From the NCBI RefSeq assembly GCF_003259255.1, contig NZ_QGOL01000002.1, positions 124,001 to 188,000 of the forward strand: a stretch of DNA of 64,000 bases, in the 5' to 3' direction. Made by a program: the position numbers and the translations under genes. Source of the stretch: Algoriphagus litoralis. GTDB taxonomy: Bacteria; Bacteroidota; Bacteroidia; Cytophagales; Cyclobacteriaceae. Of this stretch, positions 1-10,500 are shown one piece after another (within the stretch, counting starts at the first letter, position 1; every line of letters starts with the position of its first letter). Below the pieces are notes generated by a model. It saw only the letters and a list, made by a program, of their open reading frames with translations. It did no database searches and was not told the origin of the DNA.

Positions 1-1
1 A

Positions 2-322
2 AGCTGCATTGTGGAATCAGACGTCAAAAAATGCCATGGTCTTTTCCATGCCATCAATGTCAAACTCGTCAAAGCCGGGGGAATTACCCCTGGACTTCGT
101 ATGATTCAAGAGGCCAAATCTCTAGGAATGAAAACAATGGTAGGATGTATGACCGAGTCTTCGGTTGGGATTTCTGCTATTGCGCACATCGCCCCACTGT
201 TGGATTATGTAGATATGGATGGGGCCATGCTTTTGGCCAAAGATCCAGCGAAGGGTGTGCACATATCGCCTAAAAAAGTAACCTTTTCCGATGGGTTAGG
301 AATCGGAGCTGAGTTGGAGTGA
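2..322 (+). CDS. Dipeptide epimerase (enolase superfamily), C-terminal part
   Basis: The reading frame is already open at the window edge, so the start lies upstream; about 106 residues of the C-terminal end of the enolase-type barrel are visible. Seen: the [14 protein letters not shown] stretch, a Lys-Ala-Gly-Gly barrel strand, [17 protein letters not shown], and [11 protein letters not shown]. This order (KxGG, MVGxMxES, DxDG) is that of L-Ala-D/L-Glu epimerases and related dipeptide epimerases, cytoplasmic enzymes that epimerise dipeptides released from murein. The last barrel strand and a short tail ending in GIGAELE are complete. Substrate specificity cannot be judged from this fragment; another muconate-lactonising-type member is possible. 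A strong hairpin terminator follows 63 bp after the stop, so this is the last gene of its transcript. Confidence 0.75.
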   Translation, partial: SCIVESDVKKCHGLFHAINVKLVKAGGITPGLRMIQEAKSLGMKTMVGCMTESSVGISAIAHIAPLLDYVDMDGAMLLAKDPAKGVHISPKKVTFSDGLGIGAELE

Positions 323-384
323 AGGTATGGCTGTAGGGAGGTAAGGAAGTTTGGAAGTAATCCTACATCTATCCAAATAAACTA

Positions 385-418
385 AAAGCCCTGAATTGAG
401 TCAATTCAGGGCTTTTTT
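385..418. terminator. Bidirectional hairpin terminator
   Basis: A 15-base arm (385-399) is followed, after one central base, by its reverse complement (401-415) and a T-run. The outer stem is GC-containing (AAGCCCTGAA) with A-rich and T-rich flanks on opposite sides, so it can end both the epimerase transcript from the left and the response-regulator transcript from the right. It lies between those two convergent genes. Confidence 0.85.
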
Positions 419-452
419 TGAAATCACAAAGTCTTGATACTTAATATACCAA

Positions 453-1148
453 TCACCCTTCTCCCACAATCAACTTAAATCCTTCTCCATGGATGGTAAT
501 GATCTGTACTTTTGGATCATCCTTTAATATTTTACGGATTTTACTCAGATACACATCCATAGACCGGGCATTGAAGTAGCTGTCATCTCCCCAGATCTGT
601 TTGAGAGCATGGCTTCTATTGACCAGTTTATTGATCTCAGATGCCAAGAGTCTGATCAGCTCATTTTCCTTAGAGGTCAGCTTATGCTTGCCCTCAGGAC
701 CTTCGATATACTGCTCATCGTAGTGCAGGGTAAAGTCTCCAAATGTGTACGTCTTCAAGGGGGAGACCTCAGTGGATTTTTGAGTACGGCGTAAGATAGC
801 CGTGATCCGCAGCAGCAATTCCTCCATTGAAAACGGCTTGGTGAGGTAGTCATCGGCACCTATCCTGAGCCCTTCGATGATGTCGTCTTTTTGATTTTTC
901 GCAGTCAAAAAGAGAATCGGGAGGTTTTCCTGTACCTTTTTGATTTCCTTAGCCAGGGTAAATCCATCCTTTTTAGGCATCATGATATCCAGCAGGCAGA
1001 GATCGTATTTGTCTTTTTTGAATTTGTTCCAGCCTTCTTCACCATCTCTACAGAGTGTCGGATCATAGCCTTTCATTTCGAGATATTCCTTCAAGATATC
1101 ACCCAGATTTGGGTCATCTTCTACGACTAATAGTTTGGCTTTGCTCAT
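453..1148 (-). CDS. OmpR/PhoB-family response regulator
   Basis: A 231-residue two-component regulator. The N-terminal receiver domain (about residues 1-120) has the acidic pocket in VVEDDPN (D11/D12), the phospho-acceptor D54 in LLDIMMP, and FLTAKN with the conserved Lys. The C-terminal winged helix (about 135-230) shows LTSKENELIRLLA and the SMDVYLSKIRKILK recognition helix of the OmpR class. The ATG overlaps the end of the upstream histidine-kinase gene by 4 bp (1145-1148), so the two are translationally coupled and surely form a cognate pair. The arrangement resembles the RprX/RprY-type systems of Bacteroidota, but the signal and target genes cannot be deduced here. The transcript probably ends at the hairpin at 385-418. 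Confidence 0.95.
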   Translation of the reverse strand: MSKAKLLVVEDDPNLGDILKEYLEMKGYDPTLCRDGEEGWNKFKKDKYDLCLLDIMMPKKDGFTLAKEIKKVQENLPILFLTAKNQKDDIIEGLRIGADDYLTKPFSMEELLLRITAILRRTQKSTEVSPLKTYTFGDFTLHYDEQYIEGPEGKHKLTSKENELIRLLASEINKLVNRSHALKQIWGDDSYFNARSMDVYLSKIRKILKDDPKVQIITIHGEGFKLIVGEG

Positions 1149-2851
1149 TGTTTTTTGGGTAGGTTAATGGTGAATGTACTTCCTTTTCCGGGTTCTGACT
1201 GCACGTGGATTTCGCCCTTATGAGCTTCCAGCATGGTCTTGACATAGGAAAGTCCTAAGCCAAATCCCTTGACATCGTGAACGTTTCCAGTAGGAACTCG
1301 ATAAAATTTATCGAATATCTTTTTCAATGCGTCTTTGCTCATCCCAATGCCCTGATCTTGGATACTTACCAAGATTTGATCTCCTTCCTCCCAAGCTTCT
1401 ACACGGATAAGGGGAGATTCTCTGGAGTATTTATTCGCATTGTCTAGCAGATTATTGAATATATGGGTGAGGTGAAAAGCATCACCCTCGATTTGTCCAT
1501 TTCGCAGTTTATTGACCAAGTTGATTTTCCCGCCGCGCTTTTCTACTTGAAGGCTAATATGATCTACGGTACTTTCGAGCAATTCGGTTAAATCAATTGT
1601 TTCAATTTTTAGTTGAAAGTCTTTTTTATCCAATGCAGCTGCCTGAAGTACTTTTTCTACCTGAGAGACCAGGCGCTTATTTTCATCCTTGATGATTCCC
1701 AGATACCGGATACGGAATTTATCGTGTGTGGATAGCTCAGGATCCTGCAGCGCTTCTACAGCAAGACTGACCGTTGCCAAGGGTGTCTTAAATTCATGGG
1801 TCATGTTGTTGATGAAGTCATTCTTGATTTTAGAAAGCTCCTTCTGCCGAATGATGACCTTAATGGCATAGATGAAACACGAAATGATCACCACGATGAA
1901 TACGATCGAGCTGAATATAGGTAACCAGACTTGACGGATCACGTGACTATTTTTCTCCGGGAAAAAAATGAAAAGAAAGTTGTCTTTACCCAGAATATCA
2001 TTGGGAAAGAGCTTGGCCTGAACTCCGTAATTTTTTAATCGCATCGGATCAGCTACGAGTCCTATGGGGACAATTTCGCCTTTGTCATTCTGCAATCCCA
2101 TCTCAAAATCCTCAGAAATACCTTTCTCGATAAGACGTTTTTTGAGCATCTGCTTCACACTTCCTGTATCCAATCGATCCAAAATCGCTTGTTGTCCTTC
2201 AGCAAATTCTGCAAAAGCTTGGTTCATCAATTCAATCTTGATATTGGTTTTGCGGATTTTATCCCGAGCATCTTCTGACAGGTTGAACTCAGTCCTTACG
2301 CTGGTCTCCAACTGATACTGTTGGGTTCTTTGTTGCAAAAAACCCTGATTTTCACTCAAAAAGTCCAATCGACGCTGTTTCTCCTGAAGCAGAATTTCCA
2401 TTTCATCCGGTGTAAACATCTTTGATGCAATCTCCGGTGTCATGTAGGCAAAGAAATTTTCCAATTCGGAATCGATGGAAATATCCAAACCTCTGGAAAG
2501 CAGCATTCTGCGGAAAGTAGCACTGACCTGCGGAACGGCAAGCATCGTATCCACCACAGAAGGGCGGCTATACTCAGGAGACGTATTGATCTGCAGGTCG
2601 ATCGGATCAATTTTCTTAAAAATGGTCTCCTGCAGTGCGGAGTCTTGAATCAATTGGCTAAGCAGGACGTCGCTTGTTTCACCTTTTTCAAGTTCTGCTA
2701 TGGTACTGGTGAGAACCTGAAGCACATTTTGGTCAAATCGCTCTTGATTGATCCGCACCGCATTTCTGACCCAGTAGTATTGAAATCCCATCAAGCCAAA
2801 GCTGGCCAAAGACATCAGGACTACAATCAGGGTGATACTTCCTTTACTCAT
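1145..2851 (-). CDS. Sensor histidine kinase with large periplasmic sensor region
   Basis: A 568-residue membrane kinase. Visible in order: TM1 (about 7-27), a long extracytoplasmic region (about 30-305) rich in Glu/Gln and helical, with no recognised sensor fold, TM2 (about 309-330, IFSSIVFIVVIISCFIYAI), then a HisKA domain with the phospho-acceptor H352 in NNMTHEFKTPL, and a HATPase_c domain with N box NNLLDNANKYS, G1 DQGIGMS and G2 GFGLGLSYVK. It phosphorylates the regulator encoded immediately downstream with a 4-bp overlap. The ~275-residue periplasmic part is large for a two-TM kinase and suggests an envelope signal. The gene is divergent from lysA across a 219-bp gap that holds an unexplained hairpin. 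Confidence 0.95.
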   Translation of the reverse strand: MSKGSITLIVVLMSLASFGLMGFQYYWVRNAVRINQERFDQNVLQVLTSTIAELEKGETSDVLLSQLIQDSALQETIFKKIDPIDLQINTSPEYSRPSVVDTMLAVPQVSATFRRMLLSRGLDISIDSELENFFAYMTPEIASKMFTPDEMEILLQEKQRRLDFLSENQGFLQQRTQQYQLETSVRTEFNLSEDARDKIRKTNIKIELMNQAFAEFAEGQQAILDRLDTGSVKQMLKKRLIEKGISEDFEMGLQNDKGEIVPIGLVADPMRLKNYGVQAKLFPNDILGKDNFLFIFFPEKNSHVIRQVWLPIFSSIVFIVVIISCFIYAIKVIIRQKELSKIKNDFINNMTHEFKTPLATVSLAVEALQDPELSTHDKFRIRYLGIIKDENKRLVSQVEKVLQAAALDKKDFQLKIETIDLTELLESTVDHISLQVEKRGGKINLVNKLRNGQIEGDAFHLTHIFNNLLDNANKYSRESPLIRVEAWEEGDQILVSIQDQGIGMSKDALKKIFDKFYRVPTGNVHDVKGFGLGLSYVKTMLEAHKGEIHVQSEPGKGSTFTINLPKKQ

Positions 2852-2992
2852 GACGCAAATTTATTGTGATTCAGAGGCGGCGGTAAACTGTTAACATGAT
2901 TTAACTGAGCCCTTTTCAGCAAAATCTTCATTTTTGAACAAGTCATTTGATGATCCCGTTAGCACAATACATTTCTTAATTACACTAAATCC

Positions 2993-3028
2993 AAAAAAAG
3001 GGAAGGTTCTAGCCTTCCTTTTTTTTTG
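2993..3028. terminator. Terminator-like hairpin in the lysA leader region
   Basis: GGAAGG (3001-3006) pairs with CCTTCC (3013-3018) around a 6-base loop, flanked by an A-run on the left and nine T residues on the right. It has the form of an intrinsic terminator in both directions, but it lies between two divergent genes and follows no coding region. Only 43 bp separate it from the lysA start. Confidence 0.6.
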
Positions 3029-3070
3029 AATAGGTAACTTGCCTGCTCAAATCTTAAAACCTATTTCAAA

Positions 3071-4294
3071 GTGCAAAATCCTACACACATCCAAGGTGTG
3101 TCGATCGCCGATCTGGCAGACGAGTTTGGAACCCCGATCTATATTTATGACGGGGAAAAAATCACACATCAGGTTAAAACACTTCAGGCCGCTTTCTCAG
3201 CCGTTCCTTTAAAAATAAAATACGCGACAAAGGCTTTATCCAATATCAGCATTCTCAAACTGATACGAAAAGCCGGGGCAGGTATAGATGCAGTATCCAT
3301 CGAAGAGGTGAAAATCGGCATGATGGCCGGATATTCTGCTCAGGAAATTATGTACACCCCCAGCGGTGTGGCCTTTGAGGAAATCAAAGAAGCCGTGAAG
3401 TTAGGGGTCATGATCAACTTGGACAGCATTCCTCTGATGGAAGAATTCGGCCAGATGTATGGCGGTTCCGTAGCTGCTTGCATCCGGATCAATCCCCACA
3501 TCATGGCTGGCGGAAATCTAAAAATATCTACTGGTCATAAGGAGAGTAAATTTGGCATTTCTATAGAGCAACTTGCTCAAATCCTGGAAACTGTAGCAAC
3601 ATACAAACTGCAGATTGTGGGTTTACATATTCATACCGGTTCGGATATCTTAGACGCCGAGGTTTTTCTGCAAGGAGGAAATGTGCTCTTTGAAGCGGCC
3701 ATGCAATTCCCTGATTTGAAATTTCTAGACTTTGGCGGTGGCTTCAAAGTTGCCTACAAACCCAACGATATCGCCACAGATGTAATGGAAGTGGGAAAAA
3801 AGGTCGGAGAAGCCTTCCATGAATTTTGCAAGCAGTACGGAAGACAGCTGGAACTTTGGCTCGAGCCGGGCAAATTCCTCGTCAGCGAATCTGGGTATCT
3901 ACTGGTGAAAGCCAACGTAGTGAAAGAATCGCCTTCTGTAACATTTGTAGGGGTGGATTCGGGTCTCAACCATCTGATCCGTCCGATGATGTATGATGCC
4001 TATCATAGTCTCTATAACCTAAGCAATCCTGAAGGGAAAAAATCGATATACAATGTAGTCGGTTACATCTGTGAGACAGATACGATCGCATCACGTCGAG
4101 AACTCGTTGAAGTGAGGGCAGGAGATTTATTGGTGATAAAAAATTCCGGGGCGTATGGTTACAGTATGGCCTCCAACTACAACTCAAGATTAAGACCGGC
4201 GGAAATATTGATTTGGGAGGGTAAAGCTCATCTAATCAGGCGGGGAGAAAATTTTGAAGATTTGATCCGAAATCAGGAAATTCTTGATATTTAA
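3071..4294 (+). CDS. lysA: Diaminopimelate decarboxylase
   Basis: The PLP enzyme that decarboxylates meso-diaminopimelate to L-lysine, the last step of lysine synthesis, in the cytoplasm. The 407 residues match the usual family length. Seen: the PLP lysine K54 in KIKYATKALSN, GLHIHTGSDI, the Gly-rich FLDFGGGFK phosphate-binding loop, LEPGKFLV, the active-site Cys of GYICETDTIASR (CETD for the usual CESxD), and the C-terminal GAYGYSMASNYNSR. The GTG at 3071 is chosen because the protein reads from the first beta-strand and no in-frame ATG lies near; it has no Shine-Dalgarno, normal for this phylum. The gene stands alone: a divergent kinase upstream, a hairpin downstream. A terminator-like hairpin 43 bp before the start may regulate it. 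Confidence 0.93.
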   Translation: MQNPTHIQGVSIADLADEFGTPIYIYDGEKITHQVKTLQAAFSAVPLKIKYATKALSNISILKLIRKAGAGIDAVSIEEVKIGMMAGYSAQEIMYTPSGVAFEEIKEAVKLGVMINLDSIPLMEEFGQMYGGSVAACIRINPHIMAGGNLKISTGHKESKFGISIEQLAQILETVATYKLQIVGLHIHTGSDILDAEVFLQGGNVLFEAAMQFPDLKFLDFGGGFKVAYKPNDIATDVMEVGKKVGEAFHEFCKQYGRQLELWLEPGKFLVSESGYLLVKANVVKESPSVTFVGVDSGLNHLIRPMMYDAYHSLYNLSNPEGKKSIYNVVGYICETDTIASRRELVEVRAGDLLVIKNSGAYGYSMASNYNSRLRPAEILIWEGKAHLIRRGENFEDLIRNQEILDI

Positions 4295-4295
4295 T

Positions 4296-4323
4296 CCAAA
4301 GGCGTCTAAAATGACGCCTTTGG
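4296..4323. terminator. Hairpin after lysA
   Basis: An 11-bp perfect stem (CCAAAGGCGTC, 4296-4306, with 4313-4323) and 6-base loop begin 2 bp after the lysA stop. The T-run is poor, so termination efficiency is uncertain, but position and stem strength fit a 3' end. Confidence 0.7.
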
Positions 4324-4519
4324 TATAATTATTGACAACGTGCTTAGGTCAGGAAGCGAATCGGAAAAATAATTCGTTCCACTGAAAGGTTTGAAACTCA
4401 GTGATTGCTCACCCCAGTCCTAAGCCCTAGTCGTTTCTAATCCTAATATTGAATTGAATCAAAATCTAATAGGCTAAAAATCATTATTTTTAGCTTGGAG
4501 AATTTGGCGGGGTAGTCGC

Positions 4520-7500
4520 ATGACAACGAGAAATAAAGGAAAATCTTTTCTGCTATTTATTCTATTAATCTTAGGGTTTTTAGGATCGAATGTTGATGCC
4601 CAAGTAGTAATTCCAAGAGATGGTTTTCCCTATTGTGAACCATTCACAAACTCTACCACAAGAGCAAATACAGTTTTTGATGGAGACCCCACCTCCGCTT
4701 TTTTGACTTCGGGTTCTGTAGACCCATCGGGCGACGGTGTGTTACGATTAACAAACAATGATGCCGATCAAAGAGGGTATGTTTTTGTGGATCTGCCCTT
4801 TTCTTCAGCTTACGGAATCAAGACTTCCTTTGAATATTTTGCCTATGCACCATGGGACATGATTCAGGGACCCGGAGATGGTTTGAGTTTCTTCCTTTTT
4901 GATGGAAATATCAATGCAGCAACCTTCGAAATCGGGGGACTTGGTGGATCATTAGGATATTCTCCTTTGCGGTATAGCGGAGGTAATTTTGGAGGAGGTT
5001 ATGGTCTTCGAGGTGCTTATATGGGCATTGGCTTAGACGAGGTTGGCAACTGGGGAAATCAATACGAAGGAAAATACGGTGGATTTGCCAATCCATTTCA
5101 GTATGGATCAGGCCTAAGCCCGGCATTTTTTCCAAGGTATCCGAATAGTATCGCAATTCGGGGCCCAGTTCGCGCTGCGGACACTGTGAGGGATAATGGA
5201 ATGACTGGAAATTACACAGGTTTTCCTGCTACTTTCCCTGACCCACCTACCTATGATAGCTACCAATTTATCGATGGAAAAATACTAAACAACGACCCAA
5301 GTGACGGCTCACCCTTTGATGTTCTAAACCCACAATTCTTTTTGCCATCCAATCAGCGTTTTACGGTAGGTGCGCAAGGTAGGGTAGTGAATTGTGCTCA
5401 AGTAGGCTATCGAAAAGTATTCATTGACCTTAGACCCATCGGAAATGGGAATTATACTATTTCGATGGATATGTTGGTAAGGACTGCTACTGGATTGCAG
5501 CAAGTACAGATTTTCAATAATGTTCCTTATCCCTATACCGCACCGCAAAACCTTAAGGTAGGATTTGCTGCTGCGACAGGTGCAGCAAAGCGGAGCATCC
5601 ATGAAATCCGAAATGTAACGGTGGAAGTGTCGAGTATCGACCCTATACTGGCTCCAAACCCACCAAATCTAGATGAGACTGTATGTATTGATCAGGACCT
5701 TACTTTTGACTTCAATGTCAGCCTTCCTGCCCAAAATCAGTTCATTCGTTGTTTGCAACTATACCAAACCAATCCCGGGCCACCAAATAACAACCCGAAT
5801 CCAAACGGTGACCCATTTGTCAATGGAAATCCAAACTGTGGATTATCCGGGGTATGTGAAGAAAAATGTAAACCAGAGAATAAAACTATTACCGTTCCTG
5901 GAGTTGGAACATTTGAGTCAATCCTAGAAGATCTCACCGATGGAAACTTCAATCAGGAACGGAATGAAGCAAAAATAAAATTCACTCCAGTATCTGGATT
6001 TTTCGGTACTCACACAATTTTTTATAACGTAATCGACAATTATGGACTGACCTCTGAGCCAAGGACGCTCACTGTGACCGTCAATCCTTTTCCGAAAATT
6101 GATAGTAGCGGCGCTATTATTGGCCCTACCTGCGATGGACAAAGTGACGGCTCAATCTCGAATATCGTGATCAGCGATTTGATCCCTGGCTACACTTTTT
6201 CATGGAGAGACCAGGGGGGGAACTTGATACCGAGCAGCAATTATACCGTTACAGAAACAATAGTAGGTGGATATACCCAGGCAACCATCGGTGTCAACAA
6301 TGTAAATCTTGGCGTGTATTCGCTTCAGGTAAACAATCCAGCAACAAATAGTGCCTGTGACGATACCTTCGTCTTTGACATTACCAATGAGCGGGGAACT
6401 CCCGTTGAGGTTGTTTTGGATGATCAGGAAGTATGCGAAGGAACCCCGGTAATTTTTGAGCCTCAGCTCGAGGACCCGACAGATGCCAATAATCCGACAT
6501 TTCTTTGGTGGAAAAACATCAATAAATCTCCAGGCTCACAGATCACAAATGGTCTAACAGAAGGCGGAGTAACCTACAGCATAGCAGCTGGTGTTTTAAC
6601 CATTACTGGACTACCCCAGAGTGCCACTCCCTATGAATACTTTGTAGAAGTTGCTGCTGACCCTTCGCAAAATCTCTGTGCCACTCCAGCGGGGCAACTC
6701 AAAAGAGTACAGGTGCTGGTTTTACCACCTTTGAACATTTCTCTGAATGTTTCCGATGACCTCTGCAGGCAAGCTGCAGGAAGCGTTACAGTCAATGCGA
6801 CAGGTGGTTTCCCAACGAAAACTTATAGCTTAGACGGAATAAATTTCACTTCCTCGAATGTATTCAATGGACTTCTTCCCGGTAACTATTCTGTCTATGT
6901 AAATGCCGGCTCAAATTGTATAGGACAGCAAGATTTCACCATTCAAGGTCCAGCCTCTGAACTGACCATTGCACTTTTATCTCAAACCAACCCATCCTGT
7001 GGACTTGAAAACGGCATAGTTACCTTCTCTGTGGCAGGTGGTACGCCTGGATATACCTTTACACTAGATGGTGGACCTATTACTGCCAATTTATCTGGAA
7101 ACATTTATACTATTACTGGATTAAGCGAAGCTCCTACTCATAGTATCGAGGTGATCGATGCCAATAACTGCAGTGCCGTAGTCACCACACCAGCATTTAA
7201 TGCGATTCCAATACCAACATTTGATGCCTCTGATGAAATCATTTGTCCTGGCGAGACGGCTATTCTTTCAGCTCAGATTATCAACCAAAGCAATGCCTCC
7301 AATCTCCAATTCACCTGGACTGATGGGGCGGGCAATCCACTTGTAAATGGTAATGGAATCACTTATAGCGCCAATACCTCAACGGGTGAATTGCAGATCA
7401 CAGGATTGGCAGAAAGTGCGACGCCTTATCAATTTAATCTCTTGGTCACTGGAACTAACCTGTGTAATTCTAATCCACTCCCTGCCACAGTAACTGTAAA

Positions 7501-10500
7501 TCCTACACCCAAGATAAATCCTGCAACTGTAATTCCTGTTTCTTGCTTTGGTGAAAGCACGGGTACCATCACATTAAATCCTACAGATCCTGCACAAGCA
7601 ACAAACTATGAATATAGCATCGATGGAGGTACAAGTTTCCAAGCTTCTCCTGTATTCAATAATTTGGGAGCCAATACATATGATTTTATCATCAGAAACT
7701 CAGTCACTGGATGTTTTTCAAATCTAAACGGGGTGGTCGTTTCCCAGCCTGCTGAGCTTATTTTAACCTTAGATCAATTTATACAGGCAGCCTGCGGAGT
7801 ACCAAATGGCCAAATTGAAGTTTCATTTAGTGGGGGAAGCCCTGGATACTCCTTGGAGTTAGTGCTAAATGGTGCTGTGATCCAAACCAACACCAGTCCC
7901 AGCTCTCCCACTGTCTATACTGACCTAGCTCCAGGTGACTATCAAATACGAATCACAGATAATCAATCCTGCGTCAAAACTGTCAATCAAACACTTATCA
8001 ACGATGTAGGAATACCGATCACCGTAGATCAAATGGTAGATGAGTTGTGTTTTGGGGACCAAGCCCAAATCACGCCTACCATCACAACTTCAGGCACACC
8101 TGTGTTGAAATGGTATAAAGATGCCGCCGGGACGGATGAAATCATCTCAAGTCCTACCCCCGATGCCAATGGCCATACCTTTACCATCAATCCATCTACT
8201 CAAGAACTCACAGTATCTGGACTGGATGCTGGGGATTATACATATTATTTGGTATCCACAGGCCCTGGATATTGTCCAAACCCACCTTTTGAAGCAAAAA
8301 TCAAAGTTTTAGACCCTATTAATTCGACATTAACTATCACTAATGAGATATGCTTTGGTGCAGCGGATGGTTCAATTACCATTAATGCTACAGGCTCTGA
8401 TGGAAATTATGAATATAGCCTAGACGGTGGACCATTTGTGTCCAGCAATGTGTTCATGAATTTGGCTCCTAAAACTTATACGATTGATATAAGAAGTACA
8501 GGAGGTAATAATTGTACTTATCAGACCACTGCGGTGGTAGCCGGCCCGAGCTCCCCCATCACGATCAATTCTCCGGACATTCTTCGTAGTTCTTGTGACC
8601 TGGCAAATGGATCAATTGAAAATTTAACTATTTCCGGAGGATGGGGAAACTACTCCGTGGAATGGAGAAGAGGATCTTTGACTGGACCTGTGATACAAGG
8701 TGATGCAAATGGTGCTGAAAATCTGCTGCCAGATACCTATTATATCCTGATTACCGATGACCTTGGCTGTGAGGTTAACTTCAATTTTACCTTGGAGGAA
8801 ATGCCCGATCCAGTATATGTAGTTGCTCCAACAGAAGTATGCGCCGGAGAAACTGTAGTGCTCACTCCGGTAAATACCGTAGCAGGATCTGCAGCTTCTG
8901 ATTTGAAATGGTACACAGACGCCTCCAAAACCACTGAAATAGTATCTGGTCCAGATCCTATAAATCCAGCAATCAATTATTCAATTGATAGTGATGGTGA
9001 GCTAATTATCACCGGATTGGCAGGTAATGTTTCGCCATACTCGTATTATCTGGAAGTAGTCTGCACCAATGCGCTAGTGGAAGTAGAAGCTCTGGTCAAA
9101 ATTATTCCAAACTTGACCATAGAAACTTCGCCGGAGATTTGTTTTGGAGCAGGGGATGGAAAAATCCGAATAACATCGGGTGGGATCTCCACCTTTGAAT
9201 ATTCCGTAGATGGCGCAGGGGTGATTTCACAGGCCGACCTAGAGGCAATGTCGTTTGCTCCAAAGGTCTATTCCATAGACGTAAGCAATGCCGGACAGTG
9301 TCTTCAAACTTACCAAGTGGAAGTCCTTGGACCTCCCTCAGCGATATCCATAAATTCCCCTGATGTAGTTAGAAGTTCCTGTGGATTGTCCAATGGAAGC
9401 ATTGAAAACCTGACTATTTCAGGAGGCTGGGGGAATTATTCTGTAGAGTGGAGAAAAGGCTCCATCTCAGGATCAATTGTTCCTGGGGATGCATCCGGAG
9501 CTCAAAACCTTTCGCCTGATACTTATTTTATCCTGATTTCTGATGGAGAAGGATGTGAGGAGAGCTTTAGTTTCCTAGTGGAAGAACAACCCAGACCAGA
9601 GTTTCAAATCGCTCCAGTCGAAGTTTGCGAAGGCGAGACTGTACTATTGATACCAACAAATATTATTTCGGGATCTTCTTCTTCCGAATTAAAGTGGTAC
9701 AAAGACGCCAATAGAGCTCAGGAGATAACCTCAGGTGTAGACCCAACTAATTCTGCTATTTCCTACGGAATAGATTCAAATGGTCAATTGAGTATTACCG
9801 GGTTGCCTGGAGCTGTGAATCCGTATACCTATTACCTATATGTAGTCTGTACAGATGAATTAGAATCCGTAACTGCCCTCGTGAGGATTGTACCCAAACC
9901 AGTATTTGAATCTACACCTGTAAAATGTTTCGGAGCAAATGATGGAGAAATACGTGTGACTACAGGTGGTTTGGCCTCCTTTTCTTACGCCATTAATGGA
10001 GCAAATCCGATTACTGAAGCTCAGCTTGAATCATTACAATTTGCTCCGGGAACCTACTCGATTGAAGTTGATAACGGTGGATTCTGTACAACCACATTCT
10101 CAGTTGAGGTACTGGGACCTAATGCCCAACTTGCTGTAAGTCCACTTACACAAATTGATCCCGGATGTGGCGCAGATATCGGAATTATCCGGGCTCAAAT
10201 TACAGGTGGATGGGCACCTTATACCGTCAACTTATTCCAGAATGGTTCCAGTATTAATTCCCAGACTGTATCAGGTCCAAACTATGAAATAGGAAACCTC
10301 GCTCCAGGAACCTATTACCTGGATATCACAGACAGTGAGGGATGTGCTATCACTTCAAATACTGTGACGCTCGTATATGGACCTAGCCAAATCTTGGTTG
10401 ATGATTTGGAAATTTGCGAAGGTGAGCAGGCTGTCTTTGTACCAACGATAAATCCAGCCGCAGCTGGAGTTGTATTTGAATGGTTCAAAGACCCAGCTTT

